Assembly: GCA_002021875.1 (NCBI GenBank)
Contig: CP018627.1
Span: 8,370,001 to 8,434,000 of the forward strand
Origin: Streptomyces hygroscopicus
GTDB lineage: Bacteria; Actinomycetota; Actinomycetes; Streptomycetales; Streptomycetaceae
Direction of reading: 5' to 3'
Length of the DNA: 64,000 bases
Below the pieces are notes generated by a model. That model was not told the DNA's origin and did not search any database. It saw nothing but the letters and a program-made list of their open reading frames with translations. A program made the position numbers and the translations under genes. This document shows positions 18,430 through 25,870 of the stretch, piece after piece (the first letter of the stretch is position 1; each line of letters begins with the position of its first letter).

Positions 18430-18543
18430 ATGCGCTTACGCGGATTCAAGGGCGTCCTCCGACGCGATCCGGAGGACGACGGGCCGACCGAGGGTGGTCA
18501 GCAGGGCGGATGTGGTGACGGTGACGGCTGCGGCCGTCAGTAG
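18430..18543 (+). CDS. 37-residue peptide with TTA codon and Cys/Gly-rich end
   Basis: ATG 18430 with GAAGGG ten bases upstream. It begins MRLRGFKGVLRRDPEDD and ends in a Gly/Asp/Cys-rich stretch CGDGDGCGRQ. Leu3 is encoded by TTA, the rare codon read by the bldA tRNA. The basic N-terminus, acidic middle and short C-terminal segment with two Cys resemble the leader-core layout of some ribosomal peptides, but no modification enzyme is recognisable nearby, so that is only a possibility. It is followed 65 bases later by another TTA-containing gene. Confidence 0.45.
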   Translation: MRLRGFKGVLRRDPEDDGPTEGGQQGGCGDGDGCGRQ

Positions 18544-18608
18544 TCGCGTGATGTAGGCGGGCGGCCCTCACCCCCGTTGAGGGCCGCTCTCACCGAGAGA
18601 GCGAGCAC

Positions 18609-19025
18609 ATGCACCATCACGGCTACTCCTGGCTGGGGTCCGCTCACGAATTACTCAGGGATGGCCCGCGGCGTCCCCTGCATCCGGAGTTCAGATCCAG
18701 CAAGGTCGTTCCCCTGGAATGTGCCCACTGGCTGCTCAAGCCGGCCACCTTCATCCAAGGGACGTGGAGTGATCCGCGGCAGGCAGCCGAATGGTTCGGT
18801 CGGCAAGTGCGGCTTTCCGCAGCGGCGTTCGCCTCGGAGTGTGACCGGGACGCCACCCGGCTCGGCGACGTGATCGGTCGCCTGGTCGAACGGGTGGCGA
18901 GTGGTGAGGACGTGGTCGGCGGCTGGTACCTCACCGGACAGAGATTCCTGTCCGTGTGCCTGATCGCCTGCAGTCCGCACCGTCTGCGCCCGGAGATTTC
19001 CTGCCCTGCCGGTGCCACGACCTGA
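18609..19025 (+). CDS. Hypothetical protein with TTA codon (138 aa)
   Basis: ATG 18609 after GAGAGAGCGAG. It starts MHHHGYSWLGSAHELL, with TTA encoding Leu15 (18651-18653). Further on are HPEFRSSKVVPLECAHWLLKP, WSDPRQAAEWFGRQVRL and LIGRLVERVASGEDV. It is a soluble, mixed alpha protein with His- and Trp-rich parts; no family recognised. With the TTA-containing peptide just upstream it forms a pair whose translation should depend on bldA. Confidence 0.55.
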   Translation: MHHHGYSWLGSAHELLRDGPRRPLHPEFRSSKVVPLECAHWLLKPATFIQGTWSDPRQAAEWFGRQVRLSAAAFASECDRDATRLGDVIGRLVERVASGEDVVGGWYLTGQRFLSVCLIACSPHRLRPEISCPAGATT

Positions 19026-19124
19026 GCCCAGGGCATCGTCCGAGTTGTCCGGTTGGGTGCTGTCCTTCGCCCAATGCGGCTTATATGCTCACGGTTTGGC
19101 TGTCCGCCCGTTTCAGGAGGTGCC

Positions 19125-19337
19125 GTGCGAGAGCAGAAGATGTACTGCTACACGTGTGGAACTGACGAGCCGCACCGTCGTCTCACTGCCGAGGAGAAAG
19201 CCTGGCTGAAGAACCGGACCGGCCGAAAGACGGTCGAGGAGTTCTTCATGTGCAAGGCGCCGGACTGTCGCAATTTGCGGACCGGATTCCAAAAGCGCCC
19301 CTTCGACCCCGTCATCCGCCTGCCCTTGCCCGACTGA
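19125..19337 (+). CDS. Small zinc-ribbon-like protein (70 aa)
   Basis: GTG 19125 is preceded by an ideal CAGGAGGTGCC. The protein begins VREQKMYCYTCGTDEPHR and contains a second Cys pair in CKAPDCRNLRTGF, giving CxxC...CxxxxC as a probable Zn site. The middle is basic (EKAWLKNRTGRKTVEEFF). No named family; it may bind nucleic acid or protein. A weak AT-rich element (TTATATGCT, 19080) upstream could be its -10 region. Confidence 0.65.
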   Translation: MREQKMYCYTCGTDEPHRRLTAEEKAWLKNRTGRKTVEEFFMCKAPDCRNLRTGFQKRPFDPVIRLPLPD

Positions 19338-19421
19338 CCCTTCATGAGGCGGCCGGCGCCGCCGGTCGGCCGTTCCGGCCGTGGTTGACCTTGTCGTAGC
19401 GGCAGGGTTTCTACTGGCGTC

Positions 19422-20306
19422 ATGCGTATCGGAGAGGGCGGCGAGGCCGTCATGGGCCTGCGGGCCGCGCGGGTGGCGGTGGGGGCGGTGCTGCCCGCCG
19501 AGGCGGCCGTCGCGGTGTGTGTGGTGGCAGGCGTACGGATACCCGGAGCGATTCTCGTAGGGGCCGAGGCGCTGGTGGTGACCGTGCTCGCGCTGGAGGC
19601 CGTCGTTCTGTGGCGGCTGTATGCGCTCCGGCGGCGGGCCGGGGCCGGGCGGCGGGACGCCGTGCGAGGCGCGCTGCGCACTCTGGTCCCGGTGGTCGCG
19701 CGCAGGCTCATCGCGCATGAGATCCGGGCCCTGTACAGCCTCGGGCTGTGGGTGCTGCGCCGCCGCCACCAGGTCCCCGAGGGCGCGCTGGCCGTCGCGT
19801 ACACCGGGCCCCAGACGGCCATGATGTACGGGCTGCTCTTCGTCTCCGTCGTCGAAACGGTCGGGCTGGCGCTGGTGATCCCCTGGCCGGTCGTGCACGC
19901 GATCCTGCTCGTCGTCGATGTGTACGGGGTGGTGCTGATCCTCGCCCTGCACGCGTCGTGCGTGGTCCGGCCGCATGTCGTGGGGCCGGACGGCTCGCTG
20001 CGCGTACGGTACGGCGCGCTGTTCGACCTGCGGGTTCCGGCCGCCACCATCGCCGCCGCCCGGGTCGAGCGGCGCTACCCCGACGGGCGGCTGGTGCGGG
20101 TGAACGCGGACGGGGTGCTCGACCTCGCGGTGGGCAGCCAGACCACGGTGACGGTGGAGCTGACGGAACCGGTGGAGTTCGTGCGACCGCTCGGCGGGCA
20201 GGGCTTCGCCCGTACGCTGCGGTTTCACGCGGACGACCCGCGTGAAACGGTCGCCGCCCTCACTCGGGTTGGAGCCTCCGCCCAGGGCCACGACGGCGGT
20301 CGTTGA
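19422..20306 (+). CDS. Integral membrane protein of unknown function
   Basis: A 294-residue protein. The N-terminal half carries two hydrophobic pairs (about 20-70 and 145-185: AVLPAEAAVAVCVVAGV, ILVGAEALVVTVLALEAVVLW, AMMYGLLFVSVVETVGLALV, AILLVVDVYGVVLILAL) around a basic cytoplasmic loop. The last 100 residues are soluble and beta-rich (LRVRYGALFDLRVPAATI, TVTVELTEPVEFVRPL). This layout, TM pairs followed by a PH-like beta domain, is common in actinobacterial membrane proteins, but I cannot assign a function. ATG 19422 could be leaderless; ATG 19452 is an alternative start. Confidence 0.75.
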   Translation: MRIGEGGEAVMGLRAARVAVGAVLPAEAAVAVCVVAGVRIPGAILVGAEALVVTVLALEAVVLWRLYALRRRAGAGRRDAVRGALRTLVPVVARRLIAHEIRALYSLGLWVLRRRHQVPEGALAVAYTGPQTAMMYGLLFVSVVETVGLALVIPWPVVHAILLVVDVYGVVLILALHASCVVRPHVVGPDGSLRVRYGALFDLRVPAATIAAARVERRYPDGRLVRVNADGVLDLAVGSQTTVTVELTEPVEFVRPLGGQGFARTLRFHADDPRETVAALTRVGASAQGHDGGR

Positions 20307-20410
20307 ACGCGGGACGAACATTGCATGAGAGGTGGGCCACATCGGCCCCGTAAGCGTTCTTGGCGCGTACATTCGCCCCCCTGAAGCCATGGCATGCACG
20401 GGGGGACATC

Positions 20411-21964
20411 GTGAAGTGGCTGGAACAGTTGACGGCGCCCGAGAATCTGCTGGCGCTGCTCGGCGTGATCGTCACGCTCGGGGGGCTCTCGTACGAGCGG
20501 CTGATTCCCGGGCGGAAGCGTATCGGCTATCGCGTGCAGATGGACACGTTGATAGACGACAGCACTCAGGACGGGCCGGTTCATCAGCGGCTGCGGATGC
20601 TGGAGAACACCCCGGATCTGGCCGGGGCCTCACTCGTCCTGCTGCGAATCGAGAACGACGGATTCCGCAGCCTTGACGCCGACGACTACATCACCGCACC
20701 GGCGACGAACCACCGCGGGCTCACCGCGACCTTTCCCAATCGGATCGTGCGGGACGTGGCGGTCACCGAGCCCAGCCATCCGGATCTGCTGCGCCACCTT
20801 CCGCAGCACGGGACCCCTGAGAACCCCGGGCTGGTCTGTGCGGGCAATGAGATCTCCCTGCCGCGAGTGCCGCTGAACAAGGGGGATCACTTCAAGCTGC
20901 TGGTGCTGCTGACGGGCGCGGGAACCGACAAGCCGCCGCATGTGGGCGGGCGGATCAAGGAAGGCAGGATCCGCAACAACGAGAAGTTCCGGCGGCCCAG
21001 CAACCGGGTGCTCGGGCTGATCGGCAGTCTGCTGGCGCTGCTGATCCTCCAGCCGTTCGGCACGCAGTTGTTGCGGGACGATCCACTGCCGCGCGGATGT
21101 GCCGAGGGGAATCTGACGATCGTCGGCTCGACCGCGTTCAAGCCGGTCACCCAGGATGTGGGCGCGGCGTATCAGGGGGACTGCCGTGGTGCCGAGGTCA
21201 CCGTGGAGGCGCAGGGCAGCGGGCGCGGCACGAAGACGCTGATCGATGCCGGGGAGGCGGCGAAGGGCGGCTTCCCGGCGTATCTGGCCTTCTCCGATGG
21301 CCCGGACGGAGACGGGAACCCCCAGCTCAAGGAGCATCTGGTGGCGCTGTCCGTCTTCAGCGTGGTGGTGAACAAGGACATCCGGGTATCGGATCTCTCC
21401 CTCGAGGATCTCCGCGGGCTCTACTCCGGCCGGATCACCAACTGGAATCAACTGCCCGACGGCCCCGATCTGCCGGTGCGGCTGGTGAGCCGGGACGCGA
21501 AATCCGGAACGCGTGGGGTGTTCGAGAACCGGGTGCTGGGCGGCAACGAGATCTCCCGGACGTCCGACAACTGCCGGACCCCGAAATTCACCAGGGACCA
21601 TGTCATCCGCTGTGAACTCGACAGCACGGGTGAGGTGTTGAAGACGGTGGCGAGCACACCCGGCGCGATCGGATACGCCGAGCTGCATTCCGCCGAGGAG
21701 AGCGCCCGCAAGGGGGCACTCCATCTGGTGGCCCTGGAGGGACGCGAGCCCTCCATCGACGCGGTGCGGGAGCGGACGTACTCCTTCTGGGAGCCGGAGT
21801 ACGCCTACACCTACACCGCGCCGCCCCCGAACTCCCTGACCTCGAAGTTCCTGGACTATCTGGCGGGCGACACCGGGCGGAACCTCGTCGAGAAGCACGG
21901 CCATCTGCCCTGCTCGGCGGCGGAGAACCAGCGGGCCTGTCAGCTGGCGGTCGGCGGGCGGTAG
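20411..21964 (+). CDS. Membrane-anchored PstS-like substrate-binding protein
   Basis: A 517-residue protein. Order: a short N-terminal TM (LLALLGVIVTLGGL, about 13-26), a soluble region of about 170 residues, a second TM (LGLIGSLLALLILQPF, about 205-220), then a PBP-like domain of the phosphate-binding type. The oxyanion-loop motifs are IVGSTAFKP, QGSGRGTKTLID, DAKSGTRGVFEN and STPGAIGYAEL. PstS is normally a lipoprotein with pstCAB beside it; here no transporter genes follow and there is no lipobox. It may therefore be an anion sensor rather than a transport component. GTG 20411 follows a GGGGGGAC ribosome-binding site. Confidence 0.8.
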   Translation: MKWLEQLTAPENLLALLGVIVTLGGLSYERLIPGRKRIGYRVQMDTLIDDSTQDGPVHQRLRMLENTPDLAGASLVLLRIENDGFRSLDADDYITAPATNHRGLTATFPNRIVRDVAVTEPSHPDLLRHLPQHGTPENPGLVCAGNEISLPRVPLNKGDHFKLLVLLTGAGTDKPPHVGGRIKEGRIRNNEKFRRPSNRVLGLIGSLLALLILQPFGTQLLRDDPLPRGCAEGNLTIVGSTAFKPVTQDVGAAYQGDCRGAEVTVEAQGSGRGTKTLIDAGEAAKGGFPAYLAFSDGPDGDGNPQLKEHLVALSVFSVVVNKDIRVSDLSLEDLRGLYSGRITNWNQLPDGPDLPVRLVSRDAKSGTRGVFENRVLGGNEISRTSDNCRTPKFTRDHVIRCELDSTGEVLKTVASTPGAIGYAELHSAEESARKGALHLVALEGREPSIDAVRERTYSFWEPEYAYTYTAPPPNSLTSKFLDYLAGDTGRNLVEKHGHLPCSAAENQRACQLAVGGR

Positions 21965-21991
21965 CAGGCAGCACCGGCGGGTCGGGCGGCA

Positions 21992-22035
21992 CCGGTCGGC
22001 CGGGCGGGCACGGAGCCGCCCGCCCGGCCGACCGG
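21992..22035. terminator. Bidirectional terminator between convergent genes
   Basis: Perfect 18-bp inverted repeat: the left arm CCGGTCGGCCGGGCGGGC ends at 22009 and its exact complement spans 22018-22035, with an 8-base loop. It lies midway between the stop of the PstS-like gene (+, 21964) and the stop of the first M4 protease (-, 22042), and so can end both transcripts. No U-run on either side. Confidence 0.75.
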
Positions 22036-22041
22036 AGAGGC

Positions 22042-23724
22042 TTACTTCACGTTGACGCCGCCCCAGGCGTTGTCGACCGCCTTGTACTCGGCGCTGCTCG
22101 CGCCGTACAGGGCCTTCGCGGCCTTGAGGGTCGCGGTACGGGCCTTGGCGTAGTTGGTGGTCGAGGTCATGTACGAGGACAGGGCCTTGTACCAGATCTT
22201 CTCGGCCTTGGCCCGGCCGATGCCCTTGACGGTGCGGCCGTCCTTGGTCGGGCTGTTGTAGGTCACCCCGCCGATGACCTTACGGCCGCTGCCCTCGGCC
22301 AGCAGGTAGAAGAAGTGGTTGGCGATACCGGAGGTGAAGTGCGGATCGTCGTTGCCCACACCGCTCTTCCAGTAGTCGTAGGACAGACCGTCCTTGCTGG
22401 GCTTGTCCATGTAGCGCAGCGGCGTGCCGTCGCCGTTGATGTCGATCTTCTCGCCGATGAGGTAGTCACCGGGGTCCTTGGCGTTCTTGGCGTAGAACTC
22501 CACGGCGGTGCCGAAGATGTCGGAGGTGGCCTCGTTGAGCCCGCCGGACTCGCCGCTGTACTCCAGGTTGGCGGTGGCCGAGGTGAGCCCGTGGCTCATC
22601 TCGTGGCCCGCGACGTCGAGCGCGGTGAGGGGCTTCTTGTTGCCCGCGCCGTCGCCGTAGGTCATGCAGAAGCAGTCGTCGTCCCAGAAGGCGTTCTCGT
22701 ACGCGTCGCCGTAGTGGACGCGGGAGTACGCGGCCTTGCCGTTGCCCTTGATGCCGTTACGGCCGAGGACCTTCTTGTAGTAGTCCCAGGTCATGGCGGC
22801 GCCGTAGTGGACGTCCACGGCGGCGGTCTGCGCGATGGTGGGCTTGCCGTTGCCCCAGACGTTGTCGGCGTCGTAGAACGCCGACCCCTTCTTGGTGTCT
22901 TCCCACGCGTGCTTGAGGTTGTACGTCATATGGCCGCCGCGCGCGGTGTCCTTCAGCAGCCACTGGCTGCCGCTCCGGACGCTGCCGACGGTGACCTTGC
23001 CGTTGTGCTGACCGGTGCCGGTGCCGTTCTCGACGGCCTGGAACTCGTACAGCTTCTTGCCGGTGTCGGCGTCGGTGATGACGTGCAGCTTGCTGGGCGT
23101 ACCGTCCTTCTGGACCCCGCTGACGACCGTCTCGTAGGCGAGTGTGGGCTTGCCGGTGGCGGCCCAGATCACCTTGCGCGGGGCGGCCTTGGCGCCGGTC
23201 TCCTTGTCGCCCGCGGCCTGCGCGGCGCTCAGGGCGGACCGCTCGGCGCCGGAGGGGGCGAGCGCGGCGCTGGTGTCGGCGACCTTGATGTCGGCGTCGG
23301 TCGCCTTGTCGACACCCTGGGAGGCGCCGCTCGCGGACTCATGGGCGATCAGATCGCCGCCGAGGACGGGAAGTCCGGCGTAGGTGCGCTCGTAGCGGGT
23401 GTGGGTGGTGCCGTCGGCGTCCTTGATGACGTCCTTGACGACCAGCTTCTCCTTGGCCCCGAGCCCCAGCGACTTCGCGGTGGAGACCGCGGTCGACCCC
23501 GCCTCGCGCAGCAGCTCGGCGCGGACGGAGGGGGAGAGCGAGACGGTGGAGGCGTCGGCCCGGGAGGCCGAAGAGGCCGAGGGGGCGGCCGCGTTCGCGG
23601 AGCCGGCGGTGGCGCCGGCGGCGAGCAGGGAGGCGGCCAGGGTCGCCGCTCCGGCGGCGAGGGCGGTACGCGAACGTCTGAGACGTGATATGCCGGATAT
23701 CGCTGACGTCGAACGTGAATCCAC
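22042..23724 (-). CDS. Secreted neutral zinc metalloprotease 1 (peptidase M4, thermolysin-like)
   Basis: A secreted endopeptidase of 560 residues. It has a signal peptide with TRLRRSRTAL-like basic start and LAAGAATLAASLLAAG core (about 17-45), then an FTP/PepSY prodomain (VVKDVIKDADGTTHTRYERTY) and the M4 catalytic domain. Zinc ligands are H374 and H378 in AGHEMSHG and E398 in GGLNEATSD; the catalytic His is in GIANHFFYLL. GTG 23724 follows GGAGAT. It is the first of three tandem paralogues sharing long identical stretches. It lacks additional C-terminal modules. Confidence 0.96.
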   Translation of the reverse strand: MDSRSTSAISGISRLRRSRTALAAGAATLAASLLAAGATAGSANAAAPSASSASRADASTVSLSPSVRAELLREAGSTAVSTAKSLGLGAKEKLVVKDVIKDADGTTHTRYERTYAGLPVLGGDLIAHESASGASQGVDKATDADIKVADTSAALAPSGAERSALSAAQAAGDKETGAKAAPRKVIWAATGKPTLAYETVVSGVQKDGTPSKLHVITDADTGKKLYEFQAVENGTGTGQHNGKVTVGSVRSGSQWLLKDTARGGHMTYNLKHAWEDTKKGSAFYDADNVWGNGKPTIAQTAAVDVHYGAAMTWDYYKKVLGRNGIKGNGKAAYSRVHYGDAYENAFWDDDCFCMTYGDGAGNKKPLTALDVAGHEMSHGLTSATANLEYSGESGGLNEATSDIFGTAVEFYAKNAKDPGDYLIGEKIDINGDGTPLRYMDKPSKDGLSYDYWKSGVGNDDPHFTSGIANHFFYLLAEGSGRKVIGGVTYNSPTKDGRTVKGIGRAKAEKIWYKALSSYMTSTTNYAKARTATLKAAKALYGASSAEYKAVDNAWGGVNVK

Positions 23725-23807
23725 GCGTATCTCCAGTTGTGATGGGGAGTTGGGCGAAGGTTCAGCCCAACGCGACAAAGATGCCGCTTTGCCGTGGATA
23801 AAACATA

Positions 23808-23840
23808 CCGGTGCCCGGGGCCTCGGGCCCCGGGCACCGG
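23808..23840 (-). terminator. Terminator of metalloprotease 2
   Basis: A perfect 14-bp stem CCGGTGCCCGGGGC (23808-23821) pairs with 23827-23840 around a 5-base loop, 30 bases downstream of the metalloprotease 2 stop on the minus strand. A tetra-A/T-containing stretch follows (ATGTTTTAT on the minus strand), supporting intrinsic termination before the metalloprotease 1 promoter. Confidence 0.8.
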
Positions 23841-23869
23841 CAGAGTGTCGTGCGGTAACTTAGCTGGCT

Positions 23870-25519
23870 TTACTTGACGTTGACCCCGGCCCAGGCGGCG
23901 TCCACGCCCTTGTACTCGGCGCTGTCGGCGCCGAAGAGGTCCGTGGCGGCCTTCAGCGTGGCCTCACGGGCGGCGTGGTAGTCGGTGTTGGAGGTCATGT
24001 ACGTGGTCAGGGCCTTGTACCAGACCTTCTCGGCCTTGTCCCGCCCGATGCCCTCGACCTTGGAGCCGTCGGAGGTGGGGCTGTCGTACTTCACACCGTT
24101 GATCTCCTTCGCGCCGCTGCCCTCGGACAGCAGGTAGAAGAAGTGGTTGGCGACACCGGAGGAGTAGTGCACATCCGTGTCGCCCACGCCGTCGGACCAC
24201 GCGTCCGCGGACTGCCCGTCCTTGCTGGGCTTGTCCATGTAGCGCAGCGGGGTGCCGTCGCCGTTGATGTCGATGGCCTCGCCGATGAGGTAGTCACCGA
24301 CGTCGGTGGTGTTCTTGACGTTGAACTCCACCGAGGTGCCGAAGATGTCGGAGGTGGCCTCGTTGAGGCCGCCCGACTCGCCGCTGTACTCCAGGCCCGC
24401 GGTCTTGGAGGTGACGCCGTGGCTCATCTCGTGACCCGCCACGTCGAGCGCGGTCAGCGGGGCCTTGTTGCCCTGGCCGTCGCCGTAGGTCATGCAGAAG
24501 CAGCTGTCGTCCCAGAAGGCGTTGACGTAGCTGTCGCCGTAGTGCACGCGGGAGTAGGCGCCCTTGCCGTCGCCGGCGATGCCGTCGCGGCCGTGCACGT
24601 TCTTGTAGTAGTCCCAGGTGGCGGCGGCGCCGTAGTGGGCGTCGACGGCGGCGGTCTGGGGGTCGTCCGGCTTGCCGGTGCCCCAGTTGTCGTCGTCGTC
24701 GGTGAACGCCTTGCCCTCGCCCTCCTCGCCGTTCTCCAGGTTGGTGGTCTTGTGGCCGCCGCGGTCGGCGTCGGTCAGGGTGAAACCGCTGCCTTCCTTA
24801 CTGGTGCCGAGCTCGACCGAGCCGCTGTACTCGCTCTCGCCCTTGCCGGTCTCGATGCCCTGGTACTCGTAGAGCTTCTTGCCGGTGGCGGCGTCGGTGA
24901 TGACGTGGAGCTGGTTCGGGGTGCCGTCCTTCTGCACCCCGCCGACGACGGTCTCGTAGGCGAGCACGGGCTTGCCGGTGGCGGCCCAGATCACCTTGCG
25001 CGGAGCCTGGTCGGCCGCCGCCTTGGTGGTGTCGTCGGCCTTGGCCAGCTTGACGGCTGCCTTGGCCGCGGTGGTCGGGGCGATCCCGGCCGTGGTGGAG
25101 GCGACCTTGACGGTGGCCTTGGTGGCCTTGGTGACGCTCTTGACGTCACCGCCCTTGGCCTGGTGGACGATCAGGTCGCCGCCCAGGACGGGCAGACCGT
25201 CGTAGGTGCGGTCGTAGCGGGTGTGGGTGGTGCCGTCGGCGTCCTTGATGACGTCCTTGACGACCAGCTTCTCCTTGGCGCCGAGGCCGAGCGACGAGGC
25301 GGTGTCCGCCTTGGTCGCGTTGGCCTCGCGGAGCAGCTCGGCGCGGGCCGAGGCGGTGAGCGCCGTGGGCTGGCCGCCGGACTTGGCCGGGGCGGCACCC
25401 GCGGTGCCGGTGGTCATTCCCGAGGCGAGCAGGGCCGCCGCGGCGACGACGGTACCGGCCGCGATCACCGAACGCCGCTTGCCGGCACCGGATATGGGCA
25501 TGCTGAAGGTCTTGCGCAC
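23870..25519 (-). CDS. Secreted neutral zinc metalloprotease 2 (peptidase M4)
   Basis: A 549-residue paralogue of the neighbouring enzymes. Order: signal (RRSVIAAGTVVAAAALLASG, about 14-40), FTP/PepSY prodomain with KEKLVVKDVIKDADGTT, then the catalytic domain with AGHEMSHGVTS, GGLNEATSDIFG and VANHFFYLLSEG. GTG 25519 has GAGGAGATCGC upstream. The insert GESEYSGSVELGTSKEG and the DDDDNW segment make the mature protein more acidic than paralogue 1. It has its own terminator and a 120-base upstream gap, so it is probably an independent transcript. Confidence 0.96.
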   Translation of the reverse strand: MRKTFSMPISGAGKRRSVIAAGTVVAAAALLASGMTTGTAGAAPAKSGGQPTALTASARAELLREANATKADTASSLGLGAKEKLVVKDVIKDADGTTHTRYDRTYDGLPVLGGDLIVHQAKGGDVKSVTKATKATVKVASTTAGIAPTTAAKAAVKLAKADDTTKAAADQAPRKVIWAATGKPVLAYETVVGGVQKDGTPNQLHVITDAATGKKLYEYQGIETGKGESEYSGSVELGTSKEGSGFTLTDADRGGHKTTNLENGEEGEGKAFTDDDDNWGTGKPDDPQTAAVDAHYGAAATWDYYKNVHGRDGIAGDGKGAYSRVHYGDSYVNAFWDDSCFCMTYGDGQGNKAPLTALDVAGHEMSHGVTSKTAGLEYSGESGGLNEATSDIFGTSVEFNVKNTTDVGDYLIGEAIDINGDGTPLRYMDKPSKDGQSADAWSDGVGDTDVHYSSGVANHFFYLLSEGSGAKEINGVKYDSPTSDGSKVEGIGRDKAEKVWYKALTTYMTSNTDYHAAREATLKAATDLFGADSAEYKGVDAAWAGVNVK

Positions 25520-25803
25520 GCGATCTCCTCGTTGCTGTGGGGGGTCAGCGCCGGGCTGCGGGGAAGTGCGGCCCGGTGCTGAACAAGAGGTACTGATGCG
25601 TAATGCGTTCGGCAGACTGTCACACAAGTCCCGGACATGTCACGGGTTTCACGACAGGTCGAAGGGAAAATGTTCGTTGAATGCTGATCAACCTTCGGAT
25701 TCCGGACAGCTCGGTGTAACCGTCGGCGGCCATCGGAGCGCAGGCCAGGACCAGGTCAGGACCAGGTCAGGGCATGCGGCCGGGGCCAGGTCAGGGCGTG
25801 AAG

Positions 25804-25845
25804 AGGCGCCGCCAGGGGGAGTCGGGTCGACCCCTGGCGGCGCCT
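25804..25845 (-). terminator. Terminator of metalloprotease 3
   Basis: A perfect 15-bp stem: AGGCGCCGCCAGGGG (25804-25818) pairs with 25831-25845, loop of 12 bases. It lies 26 bases after the stop of the third M4 protease. Just beyond, at 25745-25796, the decamer CCAGGTCAGG recurs several times. Confidence 0.75.
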
Positions 25846-25870
25846 GTCCTGAGTGAGCCTCACGGCTCCG

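Noticed and set aside
18430..18543. Assigning the 37-residue peptide to a known RiPP class
   Set aside because: No lanthionine synthetase, radical SAM, YcaO or other modifying enzyme gene is visible nearby and no class-specific leader motif is recognisable.
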